From assembly GCA_041395165.1 (NCBI GenBank), contig JAWLBA010000006.1, positions 31,961 to 95,960 on the forward strand: a stretch of DNA of 64,000 nucleotides, read 5' to 3'. Positions 37,701 through 45,507 of this stretch are shown in pieces. Position 1 is the stretch's first letter; every line of letters starts with the position of its first letter. The DNA comes from JAIBCM01 sp041395165 (GTDB taxonomy: Bacteria; Verrucomicrobiota; Verrucomicrobiia; JADLBR01; JAIBCM01). The notes beneath the pieces are model-generated. The model was not told the origin of the DNA, searched no databases, and saw only the letters and a list, made by a program, of their open reading frames with translations. The position numbers and the translations under genes are program-made.

Positions 37701-38419
37701 GAGATGTTTGGGTGAGAGAGCAAGTAAATAAAGAATTTGAAAAAGTGCTAGCCCAACTCCCATCTGAAGAAGCAGAAAGAATTAGAAGATCGCCAGCATA
37801 TCTAGAGGGCATTGAAGAGTCGGTCCAAAATGTAAAAGATTATTGGTTAGGGGATGGAGCAGGCTCAACGGATTTCATGGGGGCTTCATTATTTACTTCA
37901 CTCGATGGTAGTGGTAAAGTGGATGAAGTAGCGGATATAGTAGAATTACCTGAATTTATTGAGGCTGTAGGCGATCATACTACCACTATTACTGGTCGTG
38001 CTGTTCCAACCCGAGGTCACTACGAGCGTCGTCGTCAAGCCGAGGCAGATGTTAAATGGGCTACTGGGACTCGTTTTGAAATCGAACGTAAAGTTCGAGA
38101 TGATATTGAAATAGCAGAAACGGTCACGGGACGATATCCGGGTATGGAAGGTGTAGTGATTCCATATCAAATCCAAACGTTAAACCCGCCCCGAGATAAT
38201 CGGGTGGCCGAGGCTGAAGGCAAAAAAGAGCTGGGCAGACCGAAGAACCGAGAAACAGTCTGGGCAGCAGCAGCAGGAGAAAATTACACACCCGATGTTT
38301 CAATGTCACCGAATATGGATGTTTGTCAAGAGGGTGGGGAATATGAAACCGCAATGAGTGTGGAGGAACAGGTTTCTTCGCAAAATCCGGCTTCCCAGGT
38401 GCCTGCCCCCAAGTGTTAA
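34729..38419 (+). CDS. Giant helical repeat protein 3 (two frame breaks near the 5' end)
   Basis: Third member of the array. MAKGRKGGVDGGHRSDSQGH starts a 198-aa piece that ends prematurely at 35325. Adding one base at the CC run 35308-35309 restores frame (GEVLARRDTYLALQEARKLGD). A second shift, near GG 35395-35396 or the A8 run just after it, joins the 976-aa frame running to 38419. Corrected length about 1230 aa. The body is Ala/Glu/Arg-rich helix with repeated GD-turn units, more divergent than proteins 1 and 2. Around 36785-36850 a Gly/Ala hydrophobic segment (GGAAVAGAVALGMLAG) is followed by EARAQD, which looks like a cleavable or anchoring site in mid-protein. The C-terminal 25 residues are almost identical to protein 1 (ENYTPDV, EYETAMSVEEQVSSQNPASQ, ending PAPKC). 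Function unknown. Confidence 0.75.
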
Positions 38420-38426
38420 AGATTTT
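38336..38426 (+). repeat. 3'-end near-identity between giant genes 3 and 1
   Basis: The last coding stretch and stop of gene 3 match 29977-30068 of gene 1 almost base for base (for example GAATATGAAACCGCAATGAG and CTGCCCCCAAGTGTTAAAGA), although upstream sequence is much less similar. Silent differences are few. Gene conversion, strong constraint on the tail, or module shuffling would explain it. Confidence 0.7.
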
Positions 38427-38544
38427 TACCTATTAATCCAATCAGCTGAAGTACTTGCAAAGAGGCAAAATTTTAGAATTTTACAAAAAATTTACAGGCT
38501 GACTCTTTACTTTCATTTTTTTTGAGCTTTATTGATCCACTTTT

Positions 38545-39624
38545 ATGAAACGTATTATGATGTTATTGATGGTTAGCCAACTAAGTTGGTTAAGTGGATT
38601 AAAGGCAGAACCCGTAGCAGTTACGAGTGTGCCTTTTACATATACTCAAGATTTTTCGTCGTTGGGTTTAAACAATGTGAATTGGGACAATGATTCAACG
38701 ATTCCAGGATGGTTTATCAAACGATCGAATGTGGTTTTGGATGAGTCTTTTACTTTATATGCGAGTGATGGCTCGATCATTCAGCCAGCTAGTCAGCTTT
38801 ATCATTTTGGTAACAGTGCGGATCGGGCTTTAGGCGCTTTTGGTAGTGATAGATTTCATTATGGAGTTGTTTTCACGAATCAAACTTCGCGATTTATTAA
38901 TAAAATTACGATCCAATATGATGGTGAGCAATGGCGTAAGAGTGGAGACAATGTGAATAGTGATTTGCAACTTTTATATCGGATTGATGGAGGTGCGTTT
39001 AAGGCTGATACTACGGGTTGGACGACGGTCAGTAATGGGACTTTTACTGTGGTTCACACGGGGCCTGTAGGAGCACTTAATGGCAATGATCCGGCGAATC
39101 GAGCGACTTTGATTTCTGTGATTTCGGATGTTGTTGTAGCTCCGGGGCAGGTGTTTTGGGTTCGTTGGTTGGACAAGGACGATTTTGGAGTAGATCAGGG
39201 TATTGCGATTGATAATGTTTCTATAACTTTTGCTGAAGATACAACAGGTTTTGTTTTAGAGTTGTCGAAACCCAATCCTGATAGGAAGAAAAAATTTCGA
39301 GGTAAAAAGGGATTTAAGGTTAAAGGAAAAATTCGTTCGGATTTAATTATTGAGCGAGTGGAGTATGCGGTGACGAAGCCGGATGTAGATAATTTATTGT
39401 TACCTTTTATAACGGCTAAGCTAAAAGTTTTGACCAAGGGACATCTTTTTAGAAAAGGCTATGCGGCAAAATTTAAAACTGAGCGAAGAAGTAGTCCTGC
39501 CGGAAAAGGCACGCCAAAAGGCACGACTTCTGTGACTTTATTGACAAAAGTTACTGCGAAAACCACTAATGGTGAGCCTCGAACGATATTGGTGCCTACG
39601 TTTCTCAATACGCAAGTAAAATAG
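38545..39624 (+). CDS. Secreted two-domain protein of unknown function
   Basis: 359 residues with a signal peptide (MKRIMMLLMVSQLSWLSGLKA). The first domain (about 25-230) has FTYTQDFSSLG, NWDNDSTIPGWF, RALGAFGSDRFHYGVVFTN and the ITIQYDGEQWR strand, then WVRWLDKDDFGVDQGIAIDNVSI. This pattern recurs in secreted Verrucomicrobia and Bacteroidetes proteins, often attached to nucleases, lamin-tail or PEP-CTERM domains, but no such partner is attached here. The second part (235-359) is Lys/Arg-rich and beta-like (KPNPDRKKKFRGKKGFKVKG). It follows giant gene 3 by 125 nt, has its own weak promoter region and ends in a strong terminator. Confidence 0.7.
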   Translation: MKRIMMLLMVSQLSWLSGLKAEPVAVTSVPFTYTQDFSSLGLNNVNWDNDSTIPGWFIKRSNVVLDESFTLYASDGSIIQPASQLYHFGNSADRALGAFGSDRFHYGVVFTNQTSRFINKITIQYDGEQWRKSGDNVNSDLQLLYRIDGGAFKADTTGWTTVSNGTFTVVHTGPVGALNGNDPANRATLISVISDVVVAPGQVFWVRWLDKDDFGVDQGIAIDNVSITFAEDTTGFVLELSKPNPDRKKKFRGKKGFKVKGKIRSDLIIERVEYAVTKPDVDNLLLPFITAKLKVLTKGHLFRKGYAAKFKTERRSSPAGKGTPKGTTSVTLLTKVTAKTTNGEPRTILVPTFLNTQVK

Positions 39625-39657
39625 ATGATTTGTTGTTAGAGTATAAGTATAGGGTAT

Positions 39658-39691
39658 AAAGCGGCATCGTTTTTTCGATGCCGCTTTTTTT
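39658..39691 (+). terminator. Strong rho-independent terminator
   Basis: A perfect 12-bp stem, AAAGCGGCATCG (39658-39669) and CGATGCCGCTTT (39676-39687), has a T6 loop and a continuing T run. It ends the transcript of the secreted protein gene. It is symmetrical enough to act on both strands, and the convergent tRNA-Gly lies just downstream. Confidence 0.9.
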
Positions 39692-39766
39692 AGATTTGTG
39701 TCGTTTGCTAGAATGTATTCAAGAAATTACTTTGAAAAATATTACGGTTAGAAAATCGCAAAAAAA

Positions 39767-39837
39767 TGCGGGTGGAGGGAATCGAACCCTCAACCCAGGC
39801 TTGGGAAGCCCATATTATACCACTTAACTACACCCGC
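39767..39837 (-). tRNA. tRNA-Gly (anticodon CCC)
   Basis: Read on the minus strand. The acceptor stem GCGGGTG pairs with CACCCGC, the D-arm is GTTA..TAAT, and the anticodon arm TGGGC-TTCCCAA-GCCTG places CCC at positions 34-36. The T-arm is GAGGG-TTCGATT-CCCTC. The outer two pairs of the anticodon stem are G-U wobbles. CCA is not encoded. The 3' discriminator base would be A, unusual for tRNA-Gly, where U is common. 71 nt. Confidence 0.9.
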
Positions 39838-39923
39838 TTGACGAGAGTGAGAATGCCGGAGCTTTTTGATTAATCAAGTTTCGCTTCACTTTACTTTTTA
39901 AGACCTTCTTTTAGGGTGGTTTT

Positions 39924-41117
39924 GTGAAATGCTACGGGTTAATCTGGATTGTTGCGGGGATTCTTTTTATGAAGAGTTCGGACGCGTTGTGGTCCCAAGA
40001 AGATCGCAATGATATGGCGACGTTTTCCCGAGTCATGGAAATGGTGAGACAACATTATGTTGATCCCCAAAAGACTGATTCTCGAACTTTGACTTATGGC
40101 GCCCTGCAAGGATTGTTAGATGCTTTAGATTCACACAGTCAATTTTTGACCCCTGAACTTTACCGTGATTTGCAACGTGAAACGGAAGGCCAGTTTGTCG
40201 GTATTGGTTTAACGTTAGGTTTAAAAGATGGCGAGACCACGATTATTACTCCTGCCGATGGGTCACCAGGTGCTAAAGCAGGTTTGATGGCCGGGGATAA
40301 GTTATTGCAAGTCGATGGAAGATCTACAGAAACCATGAGTTTGACTGAAGTAGCGAGTCGATTGCGTGGTAAAGAGGGGAGTTTGATAACGTTACGAGTT
40401 TTACGAAAAAAAACTCAACAGATTGAAGATTACACATTGCGACGTGCTGTTATCAAAGTACAAAGTGTTCGAGAGGCTAGTTTGCTTTCTAACGAATTAG
40501 CTGGCGTGCAAGCTATTGGTTACATTCGAGTGGCGCAGTTTAGCGAATCGACTGGGGACGATTTTGAAAGTGCGTTAAAAAAATTGGAATCGCAAAAGAT
40601 AAAGGCACTTATTTTGGATTTGAGAAATAATCCTGGTGGTTTGTTGGAAACAGCAGTTGAAGTGGCAGGAAAATTTATTGCTCCAGATCAAGTGATTGTT
40701 TCTACGGAAGGACGAAGTGATCAAAGTCGGGTGATTTTAAAAAGCGCACAAGAAGAAAAGCATCGTGGTTATCCCATAGCTATTTTGGTCAACACAGGAA
40801 CGGCAAGTGGCGGAGAAATTGTTGCGGCAGCTTTACGCGATTGGCATCAAGCGATTTTAGTTGGTGAAACTACTTTTGGAAAAGGAAGTGTGCAAAGTCT
40901 TTTCCCTTTACCAGATGGTTCCGCGCTGCGTTTGACGACGGCTTATTATTATACGCCGCGTCATGAGTTGATTCAGGAGCGTGGCGTGACCCCCGATATC
41001 ACAGTGGTGGAAGACTCCGAAATTTTACCGCGTGCGGTTAATGTGTTAAAAGGCATTTTAATTTATTCAGATTACGCCGCGAAACAGTTGCTTCCGGCGA
41101 CTAATATTAATTTTTAA
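39924..41117 (+). CDS. Carboxyl-terminal processing protease (S41A, CtpA/Prc type)
   Basis: 397 residues from the GTG at 39924, giving a short signal peptide (MKCYGLIWIVAGILFMKSSDA). Domains: an N-terminal helical part with YGALQGLLDALDSHSQFLTP, PDZ at about 90-165 (GIGLTLGLKDG, SPGAKAGLMAGDKLLQVDG), and the S41 core. The core has LILDLRNNPGGLLETAVEVA, the catalytic Ser295 in NTGTASGGEIVAAAL and the Lys320 in TFGKGSVQSLF. It cleaves C-termini of periplasmic proteins. It ends 13 nt before the tsaD ATG, so they may be co-transcribed. Confidence 0.93.
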   Translation: MKCYGLIWIVAGILFMKSSDALWSQEDRNDMATFSRVMEMVRQHYVDPQKTDSRTLTYGALQGLLDALDSHSQFLTPELYRDLQRETEGQFVGIGLTLGLKDGETTIITPADGSPGAKAGLMAGDKLLQVDGRSTETMSLTEVASRLRGKEGSLITLRVLRKKTQQIEDYTLRRAVIKVQSVREASLLSNELAGVQAIGYIRVAQFSESTGDDFESALKKLESQKIKALILDLRNNPGGLLETAVEVAGKFIAPDQVIVSTEGRSDQSRVILKSAQEEKHRGYPIAILVNTGTASGGEIVAAALRDWHQAILVGETTFGKGSVQSLFPLPDGSALRLTTAYYYTPRHELIQERGVTPDITVVEDSEILPRAVNVLKGILIYSDYAAKQLLPATNINF

Positions 41118-41130
41118 ACTATTGCATTTC

Positions 41131-42166
41131 ATGAAAGTGTTGGCCATTGAAACGTCGTGTGATGAAACAGCTGTGGCTCTTGTGCAATGGCGCAATCATC
41201 GTTTTACTGTTTTATCCAATGTCGTGGCATCGCAAGCGGCTAAGCATGCTTTGTTTGGAGGGGTTGTACCCGAATTGGCAACTCGAGAACATCTTAATGC
41301 CTTGGAAAAAGTTGCGCAGTTGGCCCTTGATCAAGCGCATCTTTCTTGGGAACAGTTGGATGGTATTGCGGCGACGCGCGGTCCGGGTTTAGCCAGTGCG
41401 CTGCTTATGGGACATAGTTTTGCTAAGGGTTTAGCGTTGGCAACGGGTTTACCATTTTTAGGAGTTAATCATTTGGAAGGGCATCTGATTTCACCATTTT
41501 TAAATGAACAGGCACCAAGTTTAGAAAAAATGAAACAGTGGTTAACACTTTTGGTAAGTGGCGGTCACACGCTTTTAGTGATGACGGAACTAGGAAAAGT
41601 ATATGAAATTTTGGGTGCGACTCGTGACGATGCGGCTGGTGAAGCGTTTGATAAAGGTGCGAAGTTATTGGGACTGGGTTATCCGGAGGGCCTGAATTAG
41701 AGAAAATGGCCAGAAGCGGCGATGAAAGTGCTTATGATTTTCCGCGAGGCATGCAGCATTCCGGAGATCTTAACTTTAGTTTTTCTGGCTTAAAAACTGC
41801 ATTGAAAATTGTGTTAGAAAAAAATTTTCATCATCGCCTTGTGAGCAGGATTTATTTGATCTCTGCGCTTCTTATCAAGAGGCGATTGTGGAGGCGCTTG
41901 CGATAAAAACCGAAGCGGCTTTGGAAAAAACGCAATGCCAACGTCTCACTTTGGCAGGTGGCGTGGCTTGCAATCAAAGATTACGAGAGGCGATGGAAGC
42001 AATGTGCGCAAAAAGAAAAATTTCTCTTTGGATTGCGCCTCCGACTTTATGCACAGATAATGCCGCGATGATCGGAGCCGCTGCTTGTTTAAGGTTGGAG
42101 CGGGGTGAGACGTCGTCCATGGTGGAAGAAATTGATCCGAATTTGAAATTGGTTGCCGCACTATAA
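41131..42166 (+). CDS. tsaD: tRNA N6-adenosine threonylcarbamoyltransferase (two frame breaks)
   Basis: The essential t6A37 enzyme of the ASKHA fold. Start at ATG 41131 (MKVLAIETSCDETAVALV); an in-frame TTG 9 nt upstream is less likely. Motifs: ALEKVAQLAL, ATRGPGLASALLMGHSFAKG, GVNHLEGHLISPF (metal His), SGGHTLLV, GEAFDKGAKLLGLGYP, FSFSGLKTAL, and ALAGGVACN-like LTLAGGVACNQRLRE with CTDNAAMIGAAA. Two -1 shifts break it: GG at 41685-41686 should be GGG (restoring GYPGGPELEKMA) and CC at 41837-41838 should be CCC (restoring CEQDLFDLCASYQEAIVEAL). Corrected product is 345 aa, exactly family length. As tsaD is essential, error in the sequence is the likeliest explanation. Confidence 0.9.
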
Positions 42167-42211
42167 AATCCATTTCTTCTCATATAAATTGTGTTAGGCT
42201 AGATTAACCTT

Positions 42212-43401
42212 ATGCATCTTTATCTCGATTGTTTTTCGGGTATCAGTGGCGATATGTTTTTGGGCGCACTCTGTGATGTGGGGCTTGATTTTGAATTGTT
42301 TCAAAAAGAGTTGGCGAAGCTTCCTTGCAATAAAGAGTTTCGTGTCAGTTTAAGTCGCGTTCAACGAAAAGGGATGGATGCGGCTAAATTTGAAGTGAAG
42401 GTGGTAGAAAAAAAACATCATCACCATTCGCATCACGGTCGTCATTTTTCTGGAAATTTGTGAATTGATCGAGAATTCTGAATTAAAAGAATCGGTGCGA
42501 AATCGTGCGATTCGTATTTTTCAAAAAATCGGTGAAGCGGAGGCCAAAATTCATGGAGTGAGCTTAGAAAAAATTCATTTTCATGAAGTAGGGGCGATTG
42601 ATTCGATTGGTGATGTTGTAGGAGGCTTGCATCGCATTGGATCTTTTGAAGATTGAGCGCGTTTCAGTTTCCCGACTTTGTGAAGGTAAAGGTTTTGTGA
42701 AATGTGAACATGGTCAATTTCCGGTCCGACACCAGCAACTTTAGAGATTTTAAAAATATCCCTTTTGAACAAATCGATGAACCGCATGAGTTGGTGACTC
42801 CGACGGGTGCGGCTTTGCTTGCAGAGTTGGTGACTCATTTTGATCGAGTTCATCATTTTAAAATTGAAAAAGTGGGTTATGGCGCTGGCACGCGCGATTT
42901 GGATTCGCGACCGAATGTTTTGCGCGCGATGCTGATTTCCGAAGCAGAAAAAAATTGGGAAACGATTGATGTTTTAGAAACGAATTTGGACGATATTTCG
43001 CCTGAAATTGTGGCGAGTGTTAAAGAGCGGTTGTTGGTGAATGGCGCGTTGGATGTTTTTTCGATGCCGGTATTGATGAAAAAAGGGCGCTTGGGTGTGT
43101 TGTTGATGGTGTTGTCGGAGCCTCAAAAAAGTGAAGTGTTGATGGATTTGATATTAACTGAGACCAGCGCTTTTGGAGTGCGTAAAACAACGGTGACTCG
43201 AAAGATTTTGCGACGTGAATGGCAAGCTTTGAAGACAGAATGGGGTGATATTCAGAGTTAAGTTGGGTTATTTGGGGGATAAAGTTGGTGCAGTGTGCGC
43301 CTGAGTATGAATCGTGCAAGTTAGTCGCGGATCGCGCTAACAGACCGGTGAAGGAAATTTATGCTTTGGTAAGACAGCTTTGGGGAGCTCGCGATCAATA
43401 A
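42212..43401 (+). pseudogene. larC: Nickel-pincer cofactor biosynthesis protein LarC, frame-disrupted
   Basis: LarC inserts nickel into the pyridinium-dithiocarboxylate cofactor of lactate racemase-type enzymes. MHLYLDCFSGISGDMFLGAL, the His-rich nickel-binding stretch HHHHSHHGRH, HFHEVGAIDSIGDVVG, DEPHELVTPTGAALL, the ETNLDDISPE motif and KGRLGVLLMVLSEP are diagnostic. Native LarC of some bacteria uses ribosomal frameshifting, but six separate indels here exceed that. They are GG 42452-42453 (+1), GG 42624-42625 (+1), CC 42726-42727 (-1), A5 at 42752-42756 (-1), about 43254-43257 (+1) and GG 43287-43288 (+1). Corrected, it is 395 aa and ends QLWGARDQ. No larA, larB or larE is visible in the window. 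Confidence 0.85.
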
Positions 43402-43427
43402 ACAGAGTTGCTTAATTTATTAAAATC

Positions 43428-43440
43428 GACTATTTTAGTC
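43428..43440. promoter_or_regulatory. Rrf2/IscR-like operator over the rrf2 promoter
   Basis: GACTATTTTAGTC is an inverted repeat of the IscR type 1 form GACTA-N3-TAGTC. It overlaps the -10 TATTTT (43431-43436) of a promoter whose -35 is TTGCTT (43408-43413), spacer 17. It ends 4 nt before the rrf2 ATG. The 11-nt core ACTATTTTAGT is the complement of the core found before the porin gene. Confidence 0.7.
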
Positions 43441-43444
43441 TAAT

Positions 43445-43935
43445 ATGCGTCTTTCGATGAAGACAGATTATGCGCTGCGTGCGATTTTCACTTTAGTCGA
43501 GCATTATGGTCGCGGCCCGATTCCCACGCGCGAGTTGGCGCGTCGCAATGAGATTCCTAAAAAATTTTTGGAGCAGATTTTGTTGAGCATGAAGGAGCAA
43601 AAATGGGTGGATAGCATTTCAGGAAAAGAAGGGGGATATTATTTAGCGAAATCGCCTGAAGCGATTACGATGGGGGAAATTGTGCGTTACTTTGACGGGA
43701 TTTTAGCGCCGATCCATTGTGTGTCGGTTGGGCAATATCGTCGTTGCAGTCAGAAGAGCCGGTTTGCCGTTTTCGTCGGGTTTTGTTGGATGCGCGAAAT
43801 TATGTGGCGGCTTTGATGGAAAAGGCGACTTTGGCAGAAGTTTTCCGAGGTAAACCTGTTGGGAAGGAAGAGGTAATGGAAGTGGGTTTTGTAGAGGGGG
43901 CGGAATTTAAAATTTTTTTCTTGAATATCTACTAA
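43445..43935 (+). CDS. Rrf2 family transcriptional regulator (one frame break)
   Basis: MRLSMKTDYALRAIFTLVEH and PIPTRELARRNEIPKKFLEQIL form the winged-helix N-terminus; SGKEGGYYLAKSPEAITMGEIVR is the family wing. The frame breaks at 43753, where CAGAAGAG lacks a G. With CAGGAAGAG the protein reads YRRCSQEEPVCRFRRVLLDARN and ends at 43935, 163 aa. Three Cys (HCVSVGQYRRC and PVC) could bind an Fe-S cluster or sense thiol/redox state, as in IscR, NsrR and CymR relatives. Located directly upstream of the sulfate transport genes, it is most simply their regulator, acting at the two matching palindromes. No iscS or suf genes are nearby. Confidence 0.85.
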
Positions 43936-43949
43936 AATAGTAGTATATG
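43921..43949 (+). promoter_or_regulatory. Porin promoter with embedded Rrf2-like operator
   Basis: -35 TTGAAT (43921-43926), 17-nt spacer, -10 TATATG (43944-43949). The spacer holds the palindrome CTACTAAAATAGTAG (43929-43943), whose core ACTAAAATAGT matches the operator before rrf2. A protein bound here would cover the spacer and block RNA polymerase. It overlaps the rrf2 stop codon. Confidence 0.7.
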
Positions 43950-44025
43950 GATTCATTACTTGATTTATGAAACTGAAAAAAATTCGTATCTTGCTCTTTT
44001 TGAGTCAAGAATTTGTGATGATAAA

Positions 44026-45489
44026 TTGGAAAAGACCTTTTTTCATTTATTATGGTGTTATGTTTTTTTAAGTCTTGGTTTGGTTTCAAGTCAAGCTCAG
44101 CAAGCGGATGCTTTAATTGATAAGTTGGTGGAAAAAGGTGTGTTAACGACTACTGAAGGGGAAGAGGTGCGAACGAAGTTGCAAGAAGAGTGGGAGGGAT
44201 TAGGAGCTTCGAAGTATGATGCGAGTCAATTTACGAAAAAGATAAGTTTATTTGGTGACTTGCAATTGCGTTATGAATATACCGATTCGCAAAATGCTTT
44301 TGACGATGATCGCGATGGAGCATTTCCTGACAGCAATGCTATGCGTGATGACCGGAGTCGCACTCGTTATCGGTTGCGATTTGGCGTAAAGGCGCAGTTG
44401 GCGGATAATTTTGAATTGGGGTTGCGCCTGGCGAGTGGCAATAATGATGGAGAAATTACTTCGACTCATGAAACGTTGGGTGATGCTTTTGCTAAGGATG
44501 GTATTTATATTGATTTGGCTTATTTAAAATACTCGCCTTTGAACTGGTCGACGATTTGGGTGGGAAAGCATGAGCAACAGTTTTGGACGACTGATATGCT
44601 TTGGGATAACGATCTTACGATCGAAGGCGCTACGGAGCAGTTTAAATTCGGTCTTGGCAAAGCTAAATTTTTTGTGAATTTAGGGCAATGGGCTTTTGGC
44701 GATGTCAATGAAGCCGATGAAGATAAGGCCGTGCGAGGTGATGGTTATAATCGCGTCAGTAATGATGATGGTTGGATTTGGGCAGCGCAAGCGGGAATCA
44801 ATTATCCTTTAATAGAAAAAACTTTGGACGCTCAAGCGGCGATAGGATTTTATTATTTTGCTAATTCGGAAGATTTGGACAACTCGCAAAAAACTTTGTC
44901 CAACGGAGTGATCTATCCCAATCCGGGTAGCGGAAATAATTTAGGTAATGAGTTCCAATTGTTGGATGCTCTGTTCCAATTGACTTATACGCCGAGTGGC
45001 GGTTTTTTGAAAAATATTCCCATCCAACCTTATGCTCATTTGGTTTATAATATGGCACCGGCTCCTGATTTGGGAGTGCGTCGAGTGGGGCATGATGCGA
45101 CTTTGGATGCGCAACTCAATCCTGATGATATCGGCGACGATGCTGATGCTCGAGGTAAATGGGTGGATCTTTCTAATGATTTGGCATGGCGCGTAGGGTT
45201 AAAAATTGGCGAGGCTAAGAAACAGGGGCAATGGGAAATCAATGGTTGGTATGAAGAGGTCGGTTCGGATGCAGTGCCGGACACCTTCAATGATGCGACC
45301 TATGCTAATGGATTTACTAATCATCGTGGTTTCAGTGTGAAAGCCGTTTATGCGATTCGCGATTGGTGGAATGTGGCATTTAATTTTCATAACTATGATT
45401 TTTTGGATCCTGACATAAATCAAGAGTTGAATTTAAATACACAAAATCAGGCCAGAACGATTCAAATTGATAGCACAGTAAAATTTTAG
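44026..45489 (+). CDS. Putative porin (outer-membrane beta-barrel, sulfate locus)
   Basis: About 487 aa from TTG 44026, which gives a plausible signal peptide (MEKTFFHLLWCYVFLSLGLV, ending SSQA). A better start signal, ATG 43967 (MKLKKIRILLFLSQ), is in another frame. It would join if the T7 run near 44063-44069 were T8, so the N-terminus is uncertain. The mature part begins with a short coiled region (LIDKLVEKGVLTTTEGEEVRTKL), typical of putative porins of this class, then beta strands (DLQLRYEYTDSQNAF, RTRYRLRFGVKAQL, FELGLRLASGNNDG, WWNVAFNFHNYDF). The last residues TVKF end in the Phe usual for outer-membrane barrels. It precedes Sbp by 18 nt and probably brings sulfate or organosulfur compounds across the outer membrane. 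Confidence 0.8.
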   Translation: MEKTFFHLLWCYVFLSLGLVSSQAQQADALIDKLVEKGVLTTTEGEEVRTKLQEEWEGLGASKYDASQFTKKISLFGDLQLRYEYTDSQNAFDDDRDGAFPDSNAMRDDRSRTRYRLRFGVKAQLADNFELGLRLASGNNDGEITSTHETLGDAFAKDGIYIDLAYLKYSPLNWSTIWVGKHEQQFWTTDMLWDNDLTIEGATEQFKFGLGKAKFFVNLGQWAFGDVNEADEDKAVRGDGYNRVSNDDGWIWAAQAGINYPLIEKTLDAQAAIGFYYFANSEDLDNSQKTLSNGVIYPNPGSGNNLGNEFQLLDALFQLTYTPSGGFLKNIPIQPYAHLVYNMAPAPDLGVRRVGHDATLDAQLNPDDIGDDADARGKWVDLSNDLAWRVGLKIGEAKKQGQWEINGWYEEVGSDAVPDTFNDATYANGFTNHRGFSVKAVYAIRDWWNVAFNFHNYDFLDPDINQELNLNTQNQARTIQIDSTVKF

Positions 45490-45507
45490 AAAAGGATTCG
45501 GAAATAT

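Noticed and set aside
25671..38419. Giant helical genes as phage tape-measure or SMC proteins
   Set aside because: No phage structural genes nearby, no Walker motifs or hinge; composition similarity alone is not support.
42400..42430. His-rich stretch resembling an engineered His tag
   Set aside because: It is the natural nickel-binding His loop of LarC.
41685..43290. Programmed ribosomal frameshifting as the cause of frame breaks in tsaD and larC
   Set aside because: The breaks go in both directions, lie at GG/CC or short A runs without slippery heptamers and number eight; sequence error fits better.
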